A DNA stretch of 64,000 nt, taken from an uncultured Pseudomonadales bacterium. Its GTDB lineage: Bacteria; Pseudomonadota; Gammaproteobacteria; Pseudomonadales; Azotimanducaceae. Where the stretch lies: NCBI GenBank assembly GCA_938017975.1, contig CALIKQ010000057.1, positions 1-64,000 of the forward strand, in the 5' to 3' direction. How positions within the stretch are numbered: position 1 is the first letter of the stretch; the number at the start of each line of letters is the position of its first letter. The position numbers and the translations under genes are program-made. The notes beneath the pieces are model-generated. The model was not told the origin of the DNA. It saw nothing but the letters and a program-made list of their open reading frames with translations, and ran no database searches. Positions 7,484 through 16,691 of this stretch are shown here, one piece after another.

Positions 7484-7846
7484 ATGATCAAGGCAAGAGT
7501 GGTCGAGGAGGAGTCAGCAAAATTGATTGTGGTGAATGAGCCAATCCATTGCCCTGGATGTGCAGTGGGCGGCTGCGGCGGTAAGCCAGTTACTCTTGCG
7601 ATGAGTTCGCCGCTTTCCGAGGGGGAGGTCATTTTGGAACTCTCCCCAAGGAACCTAGGTTTGGTTTTACTCAACAGTTTGGGTTTGCCATTGATCGGAA
7701 TGGTGGCGGGGATAATCGCTGGTGCGGCCATGCAATGGGGAGAGGGCAGTCAATTTGTCTTGGGGTGTTTGGGATTTGGAATGCTTGCGGCGGGCTGTCG
7801 AGTGTTTGAATCCTCCCTCATAACAGTGAACAGAGACAAAAAATAG
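7484..7846 (+). CDS. rseC: RseC/MucC family membrane protein
   Basis: Inner membrane protein of the RseC/MucC family, linked to sigma-E modulation and to reduction of SoxR in E. coli. It is 120 aa. A cytoplasmic N-terminal cysteine cluster, CPGCAVGGCGG, is followed by two hydrophobic segments at about residues 58-78 and 86-102. GGAG lies 7 nt before ATG 7484. Its position between rseB and the mucD protease gene matches the algU-mucABCD order of pseudomonads. Confidence 0.9.
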   Translation: MIKARVVEEESAKLIVVNEPIHCPGCAVGGCGGKPVTLAMSSPLSEGEVILELSPRNLGLVLLNSLGLPLIGMVAGIIAGAAMQWGEGSQFVLGCLGFGMLAAGCRVFESSLITVNRDKK

Positions 7847-7859
7847 AGTATTTAGTTCT

Positions 7860-9230
7860 ATGAAATTAACCGTGATAGGAATCTTTTTGAGTTTGGCGTT
7901 AGTGATGATGGCGCCAACGAGGGCGAGCTTGCCTGATTTCACTGAGCTCGTCGAGAAAGCTGCACCGGCAGTCGTTAACATCACAGCGACGCGTAAGATG
8001 GTCAGTCGGGCTGAGCCTAATCAAGAAGAGATGCCTGAACTTTTCAGAAGATTCTTTCGAGACTATCAAGGGCGAAATAACCCGAGACCTTCAACGGGAT
8101 CAGGGTTCCTAATATCGAGCGACGGTTATCTTTTGACCAACCATCACGTCGTCGAGGGTGCCGAAGAAATTATTGTCGCGTTGAGCGATCGTCGCGAACG
8201 AGAGGCTACTTTGGTTGGTGCAGATCCGCTCTCTGACCTAGCGTTGTTGAAAATTGATGAGCGTGACCTGCCTGCAGTTTCGATTGGCTCATCGGAGTCG
8301 CTCGATGTTGGCGAGTGGGTGATGGCGATTGGGTCGCCGTTTGGGTTTGAATTGTCTGTGACCGCCGGTATTGTCAGCGCAAAAGGGCGCAGTTTGCCCG
8401 ATGAACGCGGTAACTATGTGCCGTTTATTCAGACCGATGTTGCGATCAACCCAGGTAATTCTGGCGGGCCATTGTTCAATCTTGAAGGAAAAGTCATAGG
8501 GATCAATTCCCAAATCTTCACCCGTTCGGGCGGATTTATGGGACTGTCATTTTCAATCCCGATTGATGTGGCCATGGAGGTCGTCGAACAGCTGAAAGAT
8601 AAAGGCTCAGTGTCCAGAGGCTGGTTAGGGGTTCAAATTCAGCGAGTCGATCGCGATCTGGCAGAGTCCTTTGGGCTTGATAGAGCTGCGGGAGCGTTGG
8701 TGACGCGCGTCTTTGCAGACAGCCCTGCAGATAAGGCCGGACTTGAGGAAGGCGATATTATTGTGGAGTTTGGAGGTAGGGCGATCGATCTCTCATCGGA
8801 CTTGCCCCAAGTCGTTGGACGCATTAAAGCTGGGTCAGAGACATCGATGGACGTGGTTAGGAATGGAGAATTGCTCGAGATCGCAGTCAAGGTAGGGGAG
8901 CTAGACGCGCAAACGCCCTTGGCGCAAAGCGTGCAGCCGCGTTCTCCAGCTGAGAATCGACTCGGCATCCAAGTCCGGGCACTGGCCGACGATGAGAAAA
9001 CCGAGCTTGCGGCTGATGTTGGCGTGGTGGTTGTTGATGTGGCAGCGGGTCCCGGCAAGCGCGCAAATTTGGTGGCTGGAGATGTGATTACCTCGATGAA
9101 CAATCAATGGCTGGATTCGGTTGCAGATTTCGAGCGAGCGCTTGCTGAACTTCCTGGAGGGGTTGCGATTCCGGTACGAATTGTTCGCGGACAACAACCT
9201 CAATTTATAGCAATCAAGCTAGATCCTTAA
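7860..9230 (+). CDS. mucD: Periplasmic serine protease MucD (DegP/HtrA family)
   Basis: HtrA-type protease that degrades misfolded envelope proteins and lowers sigma-E activation. It is 456 aa with an N-terminal signal peptide ending near TRAS. The catalytic triad is visible: His in LTNHHVVEGA, Asp in DPLSDLALLKI and Ser in NPGNSGGPLF. Two PDZ domains follow, from about residues 255 and 370. It is the last gene of the sigma-E operon, starting 13 nt after rseC. Confidence 0.95.
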   Translation: MKLTVIGIFLSLALVMMAPTRASLPDFTELVEKAAPAVVNITATRKMVSRAEPNQEEMPELFRRFFRDYQGRNNPRPSTGSGFLISSDGYLLTNHHVVEGAEEIIVALSDRREREATLVGADPLSDLALLKIDERDLPAVSIGSSESLDVGEWVMAIGSPFGFELSVTAGIVSAKGRSLPDERGNYVPFIQTDVAINPGNSGGPLFNLEGKVIGINSQIFTRSGGFMGLSFSIPIDVAMEVVEQLKDKGSVSRGWLGVQIQRVDRDLAESFGLDRAAGALVTRVFADSPADKAGLEEGDIIVEFGGRAIDLSSDLPQVVGRIKAGSETSMDVVRNGELLEIAVKVGELDAQTPLAQSVQPRSPAENRLGIQVRALADDEKTELAADVGVVVVDVAAGPGKRANLVAGDVITSMNNQWLDSVADFERALAELPGGVAIPVRIVRGQQPQFIAIKLDP

Positions 9231-9314
9231 GCGCAATAGAAGCTAAGCTGGATGGCTAAAGACTGCCATATCCATTAGACTTCGCGGCATTTCAACGGTC
9301 AGGCCGTCCACTTT

Positions 9315-11108
9315 ATGCACCCAGACTACATCCGAAACTTTTCGATCATCGCGCATATTGATCATGGTAAGTCGACCCTTGCGGATCGGTTTATCCAGAT
9401 GTGTGGTGGATTGTCAGAGCGGGAAATGGCAAATCAGGTGCTTGATTCGATGGATATCGAGCGAGAGCGTGGGATTACGATTAAGGCGCAGAGCGTTTCG
9501 TTGATGTATACGGCCGAGAATGGTCAGGAGTACCAGCTCAACATCATCGATACGCCAGGGCACGTCGACTTCAGCTATGAGGTCTCTCGGTCCATGGCCG
9601 CTTGTGAAGGGGCGCTCCTCGTCGTTGATGCTGCCCAAGGGGTTGAAGCGCAATCGGTTGCAAATTGTTACACCGCAGTAGAGCAGGGTTTAGAGGTCTT
9701 GCCCGTCTTAAATAAAATTGATTTACCCCAGGCTGAGCCTGAACGGGTTTGCCAAGAAATCGAAGAAATTATTGGTCTTGATGCAAGCTCAGCGGTTTCG
9801 GTCAGCGCCAAAACGGGAGTCGGAGTTCAGGCGTTAATCGAACACTTAATCGAGTCGATTCCGCCACCGAAAGATTATCGTGACGAACCTCTTCAGGCAT
9901 TGATTATTGATTCTTGGTTCGACAATTATTTGGGCGTGGTCTCCCTTGTAAAGGTTATCAAGGGCGAAATTAAGAAAAAAGATAAGTTCATCATTGCCTC
10001 AACCGGAAAAACGCATCAGGCTGATGCAGTGGGCATCTTTACGCCTAGGAGAACTGAGACAGGAAGGTTGGGTTCTGGAGAGGTAGGGTTTTTAGTTGCG
10101 GGAATTAAGGAAGTTCGAGGGGCGCCGGTCGGGGATACGCTGGTCACGCCTGGCACTGATACCCCAGCTCTGCCGGGTTTCGAGCGGGTTAAGCCTCAGG
10201 TCTTTGCGGGTATGTTCACGGTCAGCGCAGACGATTTCGATAATTTTCGCGATGCGCTAGAAAAACTGACTCTCAATGACGCGTCGTTAATCTACGAACC
10301 CGAGAGCTCCGATGCGCTTGGTAGCGGTTTTCGTTGCGGTTTCCTTGGCATGTTGCACATGGAAATTATCCAGGAGCGGCTTGAGCGAGAATATAATCTA
10401 GATTTAATTACTTCGGCGCCCACGGTGGTTTATGAGGTTTTACTTAAATCAGACAAGACCTTGACGGTAGACAACCCTTCCCAGCTGCCTGATATGGGTA
10501 GTATCCAAGAGATGCGAGAGCCCATTGTTCAAGCGAATATTCTTGTCCCTTCGGAACATTTAGGCAGTGTGATTACATTGTGTGAAGAACGTCGTGGGGT
10601 TCAAAAAGACATGCAGTTCGTGGGGAAACAAGTTGCCTTGTCTTATGAGCTACCAATGAATGAGGTTGTGTTAGATTTTTTTGATCGGATTAAATCAGTC
10701 TCTCGAGGATACGCTTCTTTGGATTATAGCTTTGTCCGCTTTCAGGCCGCGCAGCTTGCGCGCTTAGATGTGCTGATTAACGGAGATCGAGTGGATGCCC
10801 TCGCCATCATCGTGCACAGAGACGATTCTCGAAGCAAAGGGCTAGCGCTGACCAGTAAAATGAAAGAATTGATCCCCAGGCAGATGTTCGATGTGGCTAT
10901 TCAAGCTGCGATGGGCGGTCAAATTATCGCGAGACAAACCGTTAAGGCGCTTCGCAAAAACGTGACCGCGAAATGCTACGGCGGTGATATTACTCGAAAG
11001 AAAAAACTTCTAGAGAAGCAAAAGGCGGGTAAGCGCAGAATGAAGCAAGTGGGCAGCGTGGAGATTCCTCAAGAGGCTTTTTTGGCCGTACTAAAAGTAG
11101 ACCGCTAG
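9315..11108 (+). CDS. lepA: Elongation factor 4 (LepA)
   Basis: Translational GTPase of 597 aa that acts on stalled or assembling ribosomes. G1 is [13 protein letters not shown], the switch I region is [13 protein letters not shown]3 is DTPGHVDF and G4 is NKID. The LepA-specific C-terminal domain ends in [20 protein letters not shown], typical of the family. It is followed 29 nt later by lepB, the usual operon. Confidence 0.98.
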   Translation: MHPDYIRNFSIIAHIDHGKSTLADRFIQMCGGLSEREMANQVLDSMDIERERGITIKAQSVSLMYTAENGQEYQLNIIDTPGHVDFSYEVSRSMAACEGALLVVDAAQGVEAQSVANCYTAVEQGLEVLPVLNKIDLPQAEPERVCQEIEEIIGLDASSAVSVSAKTGVGVQALIEHLIESIPPPKDYRDEPLQALIIDSWFDNYLGVVSLVKVIKGEIKKKDKFIIASTGKTHQADAVGIFTPRRTETGRLGSGEVGFLVAGIKEVRGAPVGDTLVTPGTDTPALPGFERVKPQVFAGMFTVSADDFDNFRDALEKLTLNDASLIYEPESSDALGSGFRCGFLGMLHMEIIQERLEREYNLDLITSAPTVVYEVLLKSDKTLTVDNPSQLPDMGSIQEMREPIVQANILVPSEHLGSVITLCEERRGVQKDMQFVGKQVALSYELPMNEVVLDFFDRIKSVSRGYASLDYSFVRFQAAQLARLDVLINGDRVDALAIIVHRDDSRSKGLALTSKMKELIPRQMFDVAIQAAMGGQIIARQTVKALRKNVTAKCYGGDITRKKKLLEKQKAGKRRMKQVGSVEIPQEAFLAVLKVDR

Positions 11109-11137
11109 GTGCGACAACAAGGAGAAGAGGCTGCCCT

Positions 11138-11905
11138 ATGGATCTCAGTGTAAATTTCCCATTGTTGTTGGTTGTCTTGACCGGACTTTGTGGCGGTATC
11201 TGGTTGTTGGATTTATGGCTTCTACGTCCTCGGCGTGCACGCACAGATTCAAAGCAAGACCGACAGCCCGTCGTTGTCGAATACGCGGCCTCTTTTTTTC
11301 CTGTGTTGTTGTTTGTTCTCGTACTGCGTTCTTTTTTGGTAGAGCCCTTTCAGATTCCTTCTGGCTCGATGATCCCGACGCTCGAGGTCGGAGATTTTAT
11401 CTTAGTCAACAAGTACACCTATGGTCTTCGGTTGCCCGTGATTGGTACAAAAGTTGTCGCTCTGGGAGAGCCTGAGCGGGGAGACGCGATGGTCTTTATC
11501 CCCCCTCATGAGGAGCAATATTTCATTAAACGTGTCGTGGGTCTGCCTGGAGACCGGGTTAGGTATCAAAACAAAACCCTGTTTATTAACAATGTCGAGC
11601 AAGTGCAGACGTTCCTAAACGAAGTAGAGGAAGTGCGTCCAGGCCAATTGAGGTTTTTAGAAAACCTTGGCGATCGTGCTCATGCGATTCATCGTAACGT
11701 TTATCAAGATGCTCGAATTCAGGAGTGGTTGGTCCCAGATGGCCATTATTTTATGATGGGGGATAATAGAGACCAAAGCAGTGATAGCCGGTACTGGGGT
11801 TTTGTGTCCGAAGAAAAGATTGTCGGCAAAGCCTTTGCCGTATGGCTCCATAAGGAACCCGGTCTTGCGCTGCCCAATTTTTCTAGGAATGGCTGGATTG
11901 AATAA
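11138..11905 (+). CDS. lepB: Signal peptidase I
   Basis: Inner membrane protease that removes signal peptides from exported proteins. It is 255 aa with two N-terminal membrane segments (about residues 4-29 and 49-66). The catalytic Ser is in PSGSMIPTLEVGD and the general-base Lys in FIKRVVGLPGDRV. The later signature MGDNRDQSSDSRYWGFV is intact. AAGGAG precedes the ATG. It directly follows lepA. Confidence 0.97.
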   Translation: MDLSVNFPLLLVVLTGLCGGIWLLDLWLLRPRRARTDSKQDRQPVVVEYAASFFPVLLFVLVLRSFLVEPFQIPSGSMIPTLEVGDFILVNKYTYGLRLPVIGTKVVALGEPERGDAMVFIPPHEEQYFIKRVVGLPGDRVRYQNKTLFINNVEQVQTFLNEVEEVRPGQLRFLENLGDRAHAIHRNVYQDARIQEWLVPDGHYFMMGDNRDQSSDSRYWGFVSEEKIVGKAFAVWLHKEPGLALPNFSRNGWIE

Positions 11906-12293
11906 AAAGATACCAAGCGGTAGGCCTGATTCGGCGCTGGGCCTTGCGATGTCAGATCTTTTGATTTGGTTGGTTATTGTCGCTGTCATTGTCTCGGTTG
12001 CAACAAAGTTTGTACCGCACTATCTCAATCATCGAACAGCAGTTGGGATTGTCGAGCGGTTAGTTGAAAGCCCCGATAGCCGAGGGCTTGATGCTCGTGA
12101 ACTAAAAACAATGATAGAGAAGCGGTTCAAGATGAACAGCCTGAACCATTTCATCAAAAATGGTTGGGTGCAAGTCGTCTCATCAGATCGCGTCCGTGAG
12201 ATCAATTTAGATTATGAGGTACGCGACGAGCTCATGGTTAATATTGATTTTGTAATTAAGTTTGACGATCGCGTTACCCTTGCGAACCAATAG
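11889..12293 (+). CDS. DUF4845 family membrane protein
   Basis: Small protein with one N-terminal membrane segment (LLIWLVIVAVIVSVATKFVP) and an extracytoplasmic part, matching the DUF4845 proteins found between lepB and rnc in many gammaproteobacteria. Its function is unknown to me. From ATG 11889 it is 134 aa and overlaps lepB by 17 nt. TTG 11898 (AGGA 9 nt upstream) and ATG 11949 are alternative starts. Confidence 0.8.
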   Translation: MAGLNKKIPSGRPDSALGLAMSDLLIWLVIVAVIVSVATKFVPHYLNHRTAVGIVERLVESPDSRGLDARELKTMIEKRFKMNSLNHFIKNGWVQVVSSDRVREINLDYEVRDELMVNIDFVIKFDDRVTLANQ

Positions 12294-12294
12294 T

Positions 12295-12990
12295 TTGGGC
12301 GCTTCAGAAAACATTGATCAGCTCCAGGAACGACTGGGTTATCGATTTAAAAACCCCGAATTACTCCAACAGGCGCTCAAGCACCGGAGCGCTGGCGCCA
12401 AGCATAATGAGCGCCTAGAATTCCTAGGGGATGCTGTGCTTGAGTTGGCCGTCACAGATTTGCTTTACCGCCAGTTCGAGACCTCCGATGAAGGTCGGCT
12501 CACGCGATTTCGCGCGCGATTGGTTAGGAAAGAAACGTTGGCGGAACGAGCGCGAGCGCTGGTACTGGGCAGATTTCTAGTGCTCGGATCTGGAGAACGC
12601 AAATCCGGCGGTTCGGACCGAGACTCAATTTTAGCAGATGCCTTCGAAGCGATTTTAGGTGCCATTTATCTAGACGCTGATTTTTTGGTAGCCAAAGAAA
12701 GAATCGAATGTTGGTTTGAGCAGTCAATCGAGGGCCTCGATACCTTGCCGCAGGAGAAAGATCCGAAAACGAGATTGCAAGAACACCTGCAGGGACTGGG
12801 CGAGCCCGTGCCAGAGTATCGCGTCGTTTCTGTCTCTGGAGACGACCATCAACAGCGTTTTAAGGTTGAATGTCGTTGTTCTCTGATTGCCTCGAGTCAG
12901 ATGGCTGAGGGAGATTCGATTAAACAGGCTGAACAGAAAGCGGCGACAGCCTGTTTGGATCGCTTGATTTCGGAGAAAGCCGGTGCCTGA
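12295..12990 (+). CDS. rnc: Ribonuclease III
   Basis: Double-strand-specific endoribonuclease for rRNA and mRNA processing. The catalytic signature is NERLEFLGDAVLELAVTDLL, with a second acidic site in DAFEAILGAIYLD. A dsRNA-binding domain begins near DPKTRLQEHLQ. No ATG is available at the 5' end. TTG 12295, one base after the upstream stop, gives 231 aa, close to the usual length. TTG 12262 would give 242 aa and overlap DUF4845 by 32 nt. It overlaps era by 8 nt. Confidence 0.95.
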   Translation: MGASENIDQLQERLGYRFKNPELLQQALKHRSAGAKHNERLEFLGDAVLELAVTDLLYRQFETSDEGRLTRFRARLVRKETLAERARALVLGRFLVLGSGERKSGGSDRDSILADAFEAILGAIYLDADFLVAKERIECWFEQSIEGLDTLPQEKDPKTRLQEHLQGLGEPVPEYRVVSVSGDDHQQRFKVECRCSLIASSQMAEGDSIKQAEQKAATACLDRLISEKAGA

Positions 12991-13888
12991 ACTGCCCAAA
13001 GCCACACGATGTGGCTATGTTGCCATCGTCGGGCGGCCCAATGTTGGTAAGTCGACGTTGCTCAATGCATTGCTCGATCAAAAAATCAGCATCACATCCC
13101 GAAAGCCCCAGACTACACGGCACCAGCTGCTCGGTATTAAAACAACTGACTGTAATCAAATTTTATACGTTGATACGCCCGGGATTCATACCGCGGGTAA
13201 GCGCGCTATTAATCGCTACATGAATCGAAATGCCTTTAGCGTCATCAGTGATGTTGATGCTATTTTGTTTGTTGTGGATCGAAATCAATGGTCTCAAGAC
13301 GATGATGCTGTTGAGCAAGCGGTGCGACAGAGCGCAGCGCGGCTCGTCGTTGTGATTAATAAAGTGGATTTAATCAAGCCAAAATCCGCACTTCTGCCTC
13401 TGTTGCAATCGATTCATCAGCGCCTCCCCAAAGCTGTGGTTATTCCTGTTTCAGCTCAGACAGGCGATAACTTGGATGCGCTGGATCGTGAGGTTCAGTC
13501 AATGTTGCCAGAAAGTCCTTTTTATTTTGAGGAAGATCAAATTACCGATCGTAGTGAACGCTTTCTTGCGGCCGAAATTATTCGAGAAAAATTAATGCGT
13601 CAATTAGGAGAAGAGCTTCCTTATGCACTTACCATTCAAATTGACACCTTCGATGTATCAGCGGATGTCGCGCACATCAATGCAACGATCTTTGTTGAGC
13701 GTGAAGGTCAAAAGACAATTTTAATTGGCAGTGACGGTCGTCGGTTGAAACAGGTTGGCTCAGATGCTCGGCGAGACTTAGAGCGAATGCTCGGTCAAAA
13801 AGTGATGCTGAAAACGTGGGTCAAGGTGAAGTCGGGCTGGTCGAATAGCGATCGTGCGTTGAAGAGCCTCGGATATGACGACCTTTAA
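12983..13888 (+). CDS. era: GTPase Era
   Basis: Essential GTPase that binds the 3' end of 16S rRNA in 30S assembly. It is 301 aa from a GTG start overlapping rnc. G1 is GRPNVGKSTLLNALL, G2/G3 are QTTRHQLLGI and DTPGIH, and G4 is NKVDL. The C-terminal KH domain contains FVEREGQKTILIGSDGRRLK. Overlaps at both ends indicate translational coupling. Confidence 0.97.
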   Translation: MPELPKATRCGYVAIVGRPNVGKSTLLNALLDQKISITSRKPQTTRHQLLGIKTTDCNQILYVDTPGIHTAGKRAINRYMNRNAFSVISDVDAILFVVDRNQWSQDDDAVEQAVRQSAARLVVVINKVDLIKPKSALLPLLQSIHQRLPKAVVIPVSAQTGDNLDALDREVQSMLPESPFYFEEDQITDRSERFLAAEIIREKLMRQLGEELPYALTIQIDTFDVSADVAHINATIFVEREGQKTILIGSDGRRLKQVGSDARRDLERMLGQKVMLKTWVKVKSGWSNSDRALKSLGYDDL

Positions 13889-14594
13889 CGAACAGAATTT
13901 GACAGGCTATGTATTGCACCAGAGGAAATATCGGGACACCAGTCTGATAGTTGAGTTTTACTCAAGAGAAGTGGGCCGCGTATCCTTGCTGTTCAAGGGG
14001 GTGCGTCGCCCGACGAAAAAAGCCAATACCAATCAATTGTCTGACCTGCGTCTATTTCAAAAGTTGTCCGTTCAAAAGATAGGTCGAGGCGAATTACCTC
14101 TTGCCAAAGTCATCGAGTCGGCTTTCTCCCCAAAGACGTTGACGGGTTATGAGGCGATTATCGGTCTTTACGTCAATGAATTGATGGTTCGATTGACAGG
14201 TCGGTTTGAAGCAATGACGGAGCTTTTTGATGCTTATGAACGTTGGGTTGCTGAGATCTTGGGCCAAGGTTTCCTGCCTGCGGGTTTACGCGAATTTGAG
14301 TTAACCTTGCTCTCGGAATTGGGGTATGGCGTAGATTTTGGTTTTGACGCGGTCAGTGGAGGTGAAATTGATCCTGATCAGTGGTACCGCTATATTCCCG
14401 GATCGGGATTTGCGCCGGCCTCGGAAGAGAATGCTTTATCGTTTAAGGGCGATGAATTGCGTCGCCTGGCGACGGGCACAATGACGACCGCAGGCGCTCA
14501 GATTGTGAAACAGGTGGTACGACAGGCAACCCACCAATTACTCGAGGGAAAGCCTCTTAGGTCCAGAGATTTGTTGGAAAAGGTCAGGCGATGA
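13875..14594 (+). CDS. recO: DNA repair protein RecO
   Basis: Mediator that loads RecA on SSB-covered DNA in the RecFOR pathway. It is 239 aa. The N-terminal OB fold shows YRDTSLIVEFYSREVGRVSLL and a basic patch GVRRPTKKANTNQL. The C-terminal helical part contains FELTLLSELGYG. No zinc cysteines are visible, as in other gammaproteobacterial RecO. It overlaps era by 14 nt and acpS by 4 nt (ATGA). Confidence 0.93.
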   Translation: MTTFNEQNLTGYVLHQRKYRDTSLIVEFYSREVGRVSLLFKGVRRPTKKANTNQLSDLRLFQKLSVQKIGRGELPLAKVIESAFSPKTLTGYEAIIGLYVNELMVRLTGRFEAMTELFDAYERWVAEILGQGFLPAGLREFELTLLSELGYGVDFGFDAVSGGEIDPDQWYRYIPGSGFAPASEENALSFKGDELRRLATGTMTTAGAQIVKQVVRQATHQLLEGKPLRSRDLLEKVRR

Positions 14595-14977
14595 TTTTAG
14601 GCTTGGGAACCGATCTTGTGTTTGTCAAAAGGGTGGAGAAGGTCTTAAACAGACATCCCTTACGATTTCCTCAGAAAATTTTGACTGAAAAAGAGCTTCG
14701 GCGCTTCCAACAACTAGATACTGCCAGAATGGCCGCGGCATACATCGCTAAACAATTCGCCGCCAAGGAGGCAGTTAGCAAAGCGCTTGGAACTGGGATG
14801 CGGCAAGGCGTCCATTTTAGCTTGATCGAAGTTTCAAGAAATAAGTCAGGACAGCCAGCGGTCTCGCTGCTTGGTGATGCTTTATCCGTTGCTGAGCAGC
14901 TCCAGGTGCGCGCTTGGCATCTCTCTTTATCGGATGACTCTGGATTTGTTGTTGCGGTAGCAATTGCCGAGAGTTGA
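14591..14977 (+). CDS. acpS: Holo-[acyl-carrier-protein] synthase
   Basis: Transfers phosphopantetheine from CoA to acyl carrier protein. It is 128 aa. The N-terminal GLGTDLVFVKRVEK has the metal-binding Asp, and YIAKQFAAKEAVSKALGTG is the family signature with the catalytic Glu. It overlaps recO at ATGA. In many relatives pdxJ lies between recO and acpS; it is absent here. Confidence 0.96.
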   Translation: MILGLGTDLVFVKRVEKVLNRHPLRFPQKILTEKELRRFQQLDTARMAAAYIAKQFAAKEAVSKALGTGMRQGVHFSLIEVSRNKSGQPAVSLLGDALSVAEQLQVRAWHLSLSDDSGFVVAVAIAES

Positions 14978-14999
14978 ATTGAATCGATGGGATCGCCGT

Positions 15000-16568
15000 C
15001 TAAGTCCGTTTGGGTTGAGACAACATCGAGAGCAATTGTTCTGCCTGTATGATGACCGGGTTCACTTTTAATATATCCGTTTCATTGGCTAATTCTAGAT
15101 GGACCGTTGTGACGAGGTTCTCGAGCGCGGGAGCACCGGTCATCGCAAGTCCGCCGGCCATTTTGTGAAGAACGTTCCGCGCCAGCTCAATGTCCCGGTT
15201 ACCGGCGGCGTTCACCAGATCCAATAAATCTTCTCGCAGAGTCTGCCGCAACAGGGTTTTCAGCTCTAGCGCGAGCGCTTTGTTACCGCCAGCTCTCGCC
15301 TCGGCGAGCTGGTCATCAAAGATCAAAACTTCAGGGCCTTTGTGGGCAGTCGAAGATGGACCTGTAGAAACAGAAGGCTTGTTTTCAAAGCGGTTACTAG
15401 CTCCAGTATCCGCGTCACCGATTGCATTGGAGAGATCATTTCTAGCGGTTAAGCCCTGCAGTAGGTTGGCCAATTGACTCATTGATAGGCTTTTTTGCGG
15501 AACCGCTCTGTTCAACGGCTTGCGGGTGATAATCAGTGTATTGTCTAAAGCGTGTCTATTTTCAATCGTCTCGATGTGATCCTGAGTCGCTCCCTCTGGC
15601 GTGAAATCGATGAGCAAAGTATCTCGATTGGCACGTTGATACCTGCCCATCGCTCCGTATTGGGAGACTATCCGAAACTTAACTCTCGATTGGATCAGAA
15701 GACGAATCAATGGAGACTGATTGGGATCGGTCTTAAAGGAGTGAATGACGATAACTCGACTGCTGTCGTGCCCAGCTGGTTCTCCCTGAAATCTGCTCAA
15801 TATCGTTTGTTCAATGTCGAATAACCAGTGGTTCCTATGATGGACTCGAGCAATGATGTGGGGTTTGGGTGCCTGGCGTTTGCCGACGGCGGTGCTAAAA
15901 CTTTGCACAATGGCGTCATCTGATATGAGCAGGATTGAGCCTGGTTCACCGCGCTGAGCGAGGCTAATACCCTGACGAAGTAGCCAGCGTTTTACGATCA
16001 TTGCCTCAAAGGAATGTTTAAGGGTAACGCGCGCGCGTAAGTCTTGTTGCGGAAAGCGGTTATCGACAGGTATGCACCCGGAACAACCAACCGTTACCAC
16101 GGCTGAATCGCTGAGAGCTGTCGTTACGGAAATGTCGAGTCGTCGTTCGAGAGCAGACCATTGGGATGATAGCAGTAGGGTTGTGCTTTCGAGTTCAGCG
16201 GATTTAACGCGACTGGTCAGCACCGTAACCATTTCTTTCAGCTCGAGTAGGTTCACGCTGAAGTGCCTTGGCATCGACTGACTTGCAGAAAAATACATTC
16301 TCCTCCTCAGTCGCTGCGTCATGTCTAATGCAAGCTGACGTCCAATCGCGTCTATGTCGATGCTTCCCCTCTGGCTGCTCTGAGGATGGAAATCCTGTTT
16401 AAAGAGCTGGGCCAAATCTAGGCTATTGATGTGCCTGGCTAATGTCGCTGAGTCTTGCTCCGGTGTAGCAGCGAAATCGGTAGCATCGTGGGCCGGGCTT
16501 GGTTCGTGAAAATCAAGTGCATCTCGCAACGATTGCTCGGTTGAGCTGTCGATAGTTTGGCTGTTCAT
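15000..16568 (-). CDS. GacS/BarA-position protein with C-terminal HPt domain, kinase part not recognisable
   Basis: In relatives the hybrid kinase GacS/BarA is encoded here, divergent from cysM. This 522-aa protein has no membrane segment, HAMP, clear H-box or ATP-binding motifs. Near the C-terminus, LHKMAGGLAMTGAPALENL matches the phosphotransfer (HPt) domain of BarA/GacS, with the phosphorylatable His at about residue 468. Two middle stretches (about 200-235 and 265-350) look like very degraded receiver domains, but without the Asp-Asp and phospho-Asp pattern. I chose ATG 16568 because GAGG precedes it; GTG 16589 is an alternative. The relationship to GacS is inferred from position and the HPt only. 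Confidence 0.7.
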   Translation of the reverse strand: MNSQTIDSSTEQSLRDALDFHEPSPAHDATDFAATPEQDSATLARHINSLDLAQLFKQDFHPQSSQRGSIDIDAIGRQLALDMTQRLRRRMYFSASQSMPRHFSVNLLELKEMVTVLTSRVKSAELESTTLLLSSQWSALERRLDISVTTALSDSAVVTVGCSGCIPVDNRFPQQDLRARVTLKHSFEAMIVKRWLLRQGISLAQRGEPGSILLISDDAIVQSFSTAVGKRQAPKPHIIARVHHRNHWLFDIEQTILSRFQGEPAGHDSSRVIVIHSFKTDPNQSPLIRLLIQSRVKFRIVSQYGAMGRYQRANRDTLLIDFTPEGATQDHIETIENRHALDNTLIITRKPLNRAVPQKSLSMSQLANLLQGLTARNDLSNAIGDADTGASNRFENKPSVSTGPSSTAHKGPEVLIFDDQLAEARAGGNKALALELKTLLRQTLREDLLDLVNAAGNRDIELARNVLHKMAGGLAMTGAPALENLVTTVHLELANETDILKVNPVIIQAEQLLSMLSQPKRT

Positions 16569-16676
16569 TGATGCCTCGCTGATGATCACTGGGTTAGATT
16601 GAATGGTTCTGAGCTTATAAGGGGCTTGTCATTCTCGGGAAGTAGACTTTGGATTATCATCCTGTGAGCGTCTGCT

Positions 16677-16691
16677 AGGAGAGTCAACATT
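16677..16691 (+). promoter_or_regulatory. Ribosome binding site and ATT start codon of cysM
   Basis: AGGAG at 16677-16681 is followed after 7 nt by ATT at 16689. Between the in-frame stop at 16665-16667 and the TTG at 16731 there is no ATG, GTG or TTG, yet the sequence from 16692 onward encodes conserved CysM residues. The Shine-Dalgarno spacing therefore points to ATT as the start. Confidence 0.75.
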
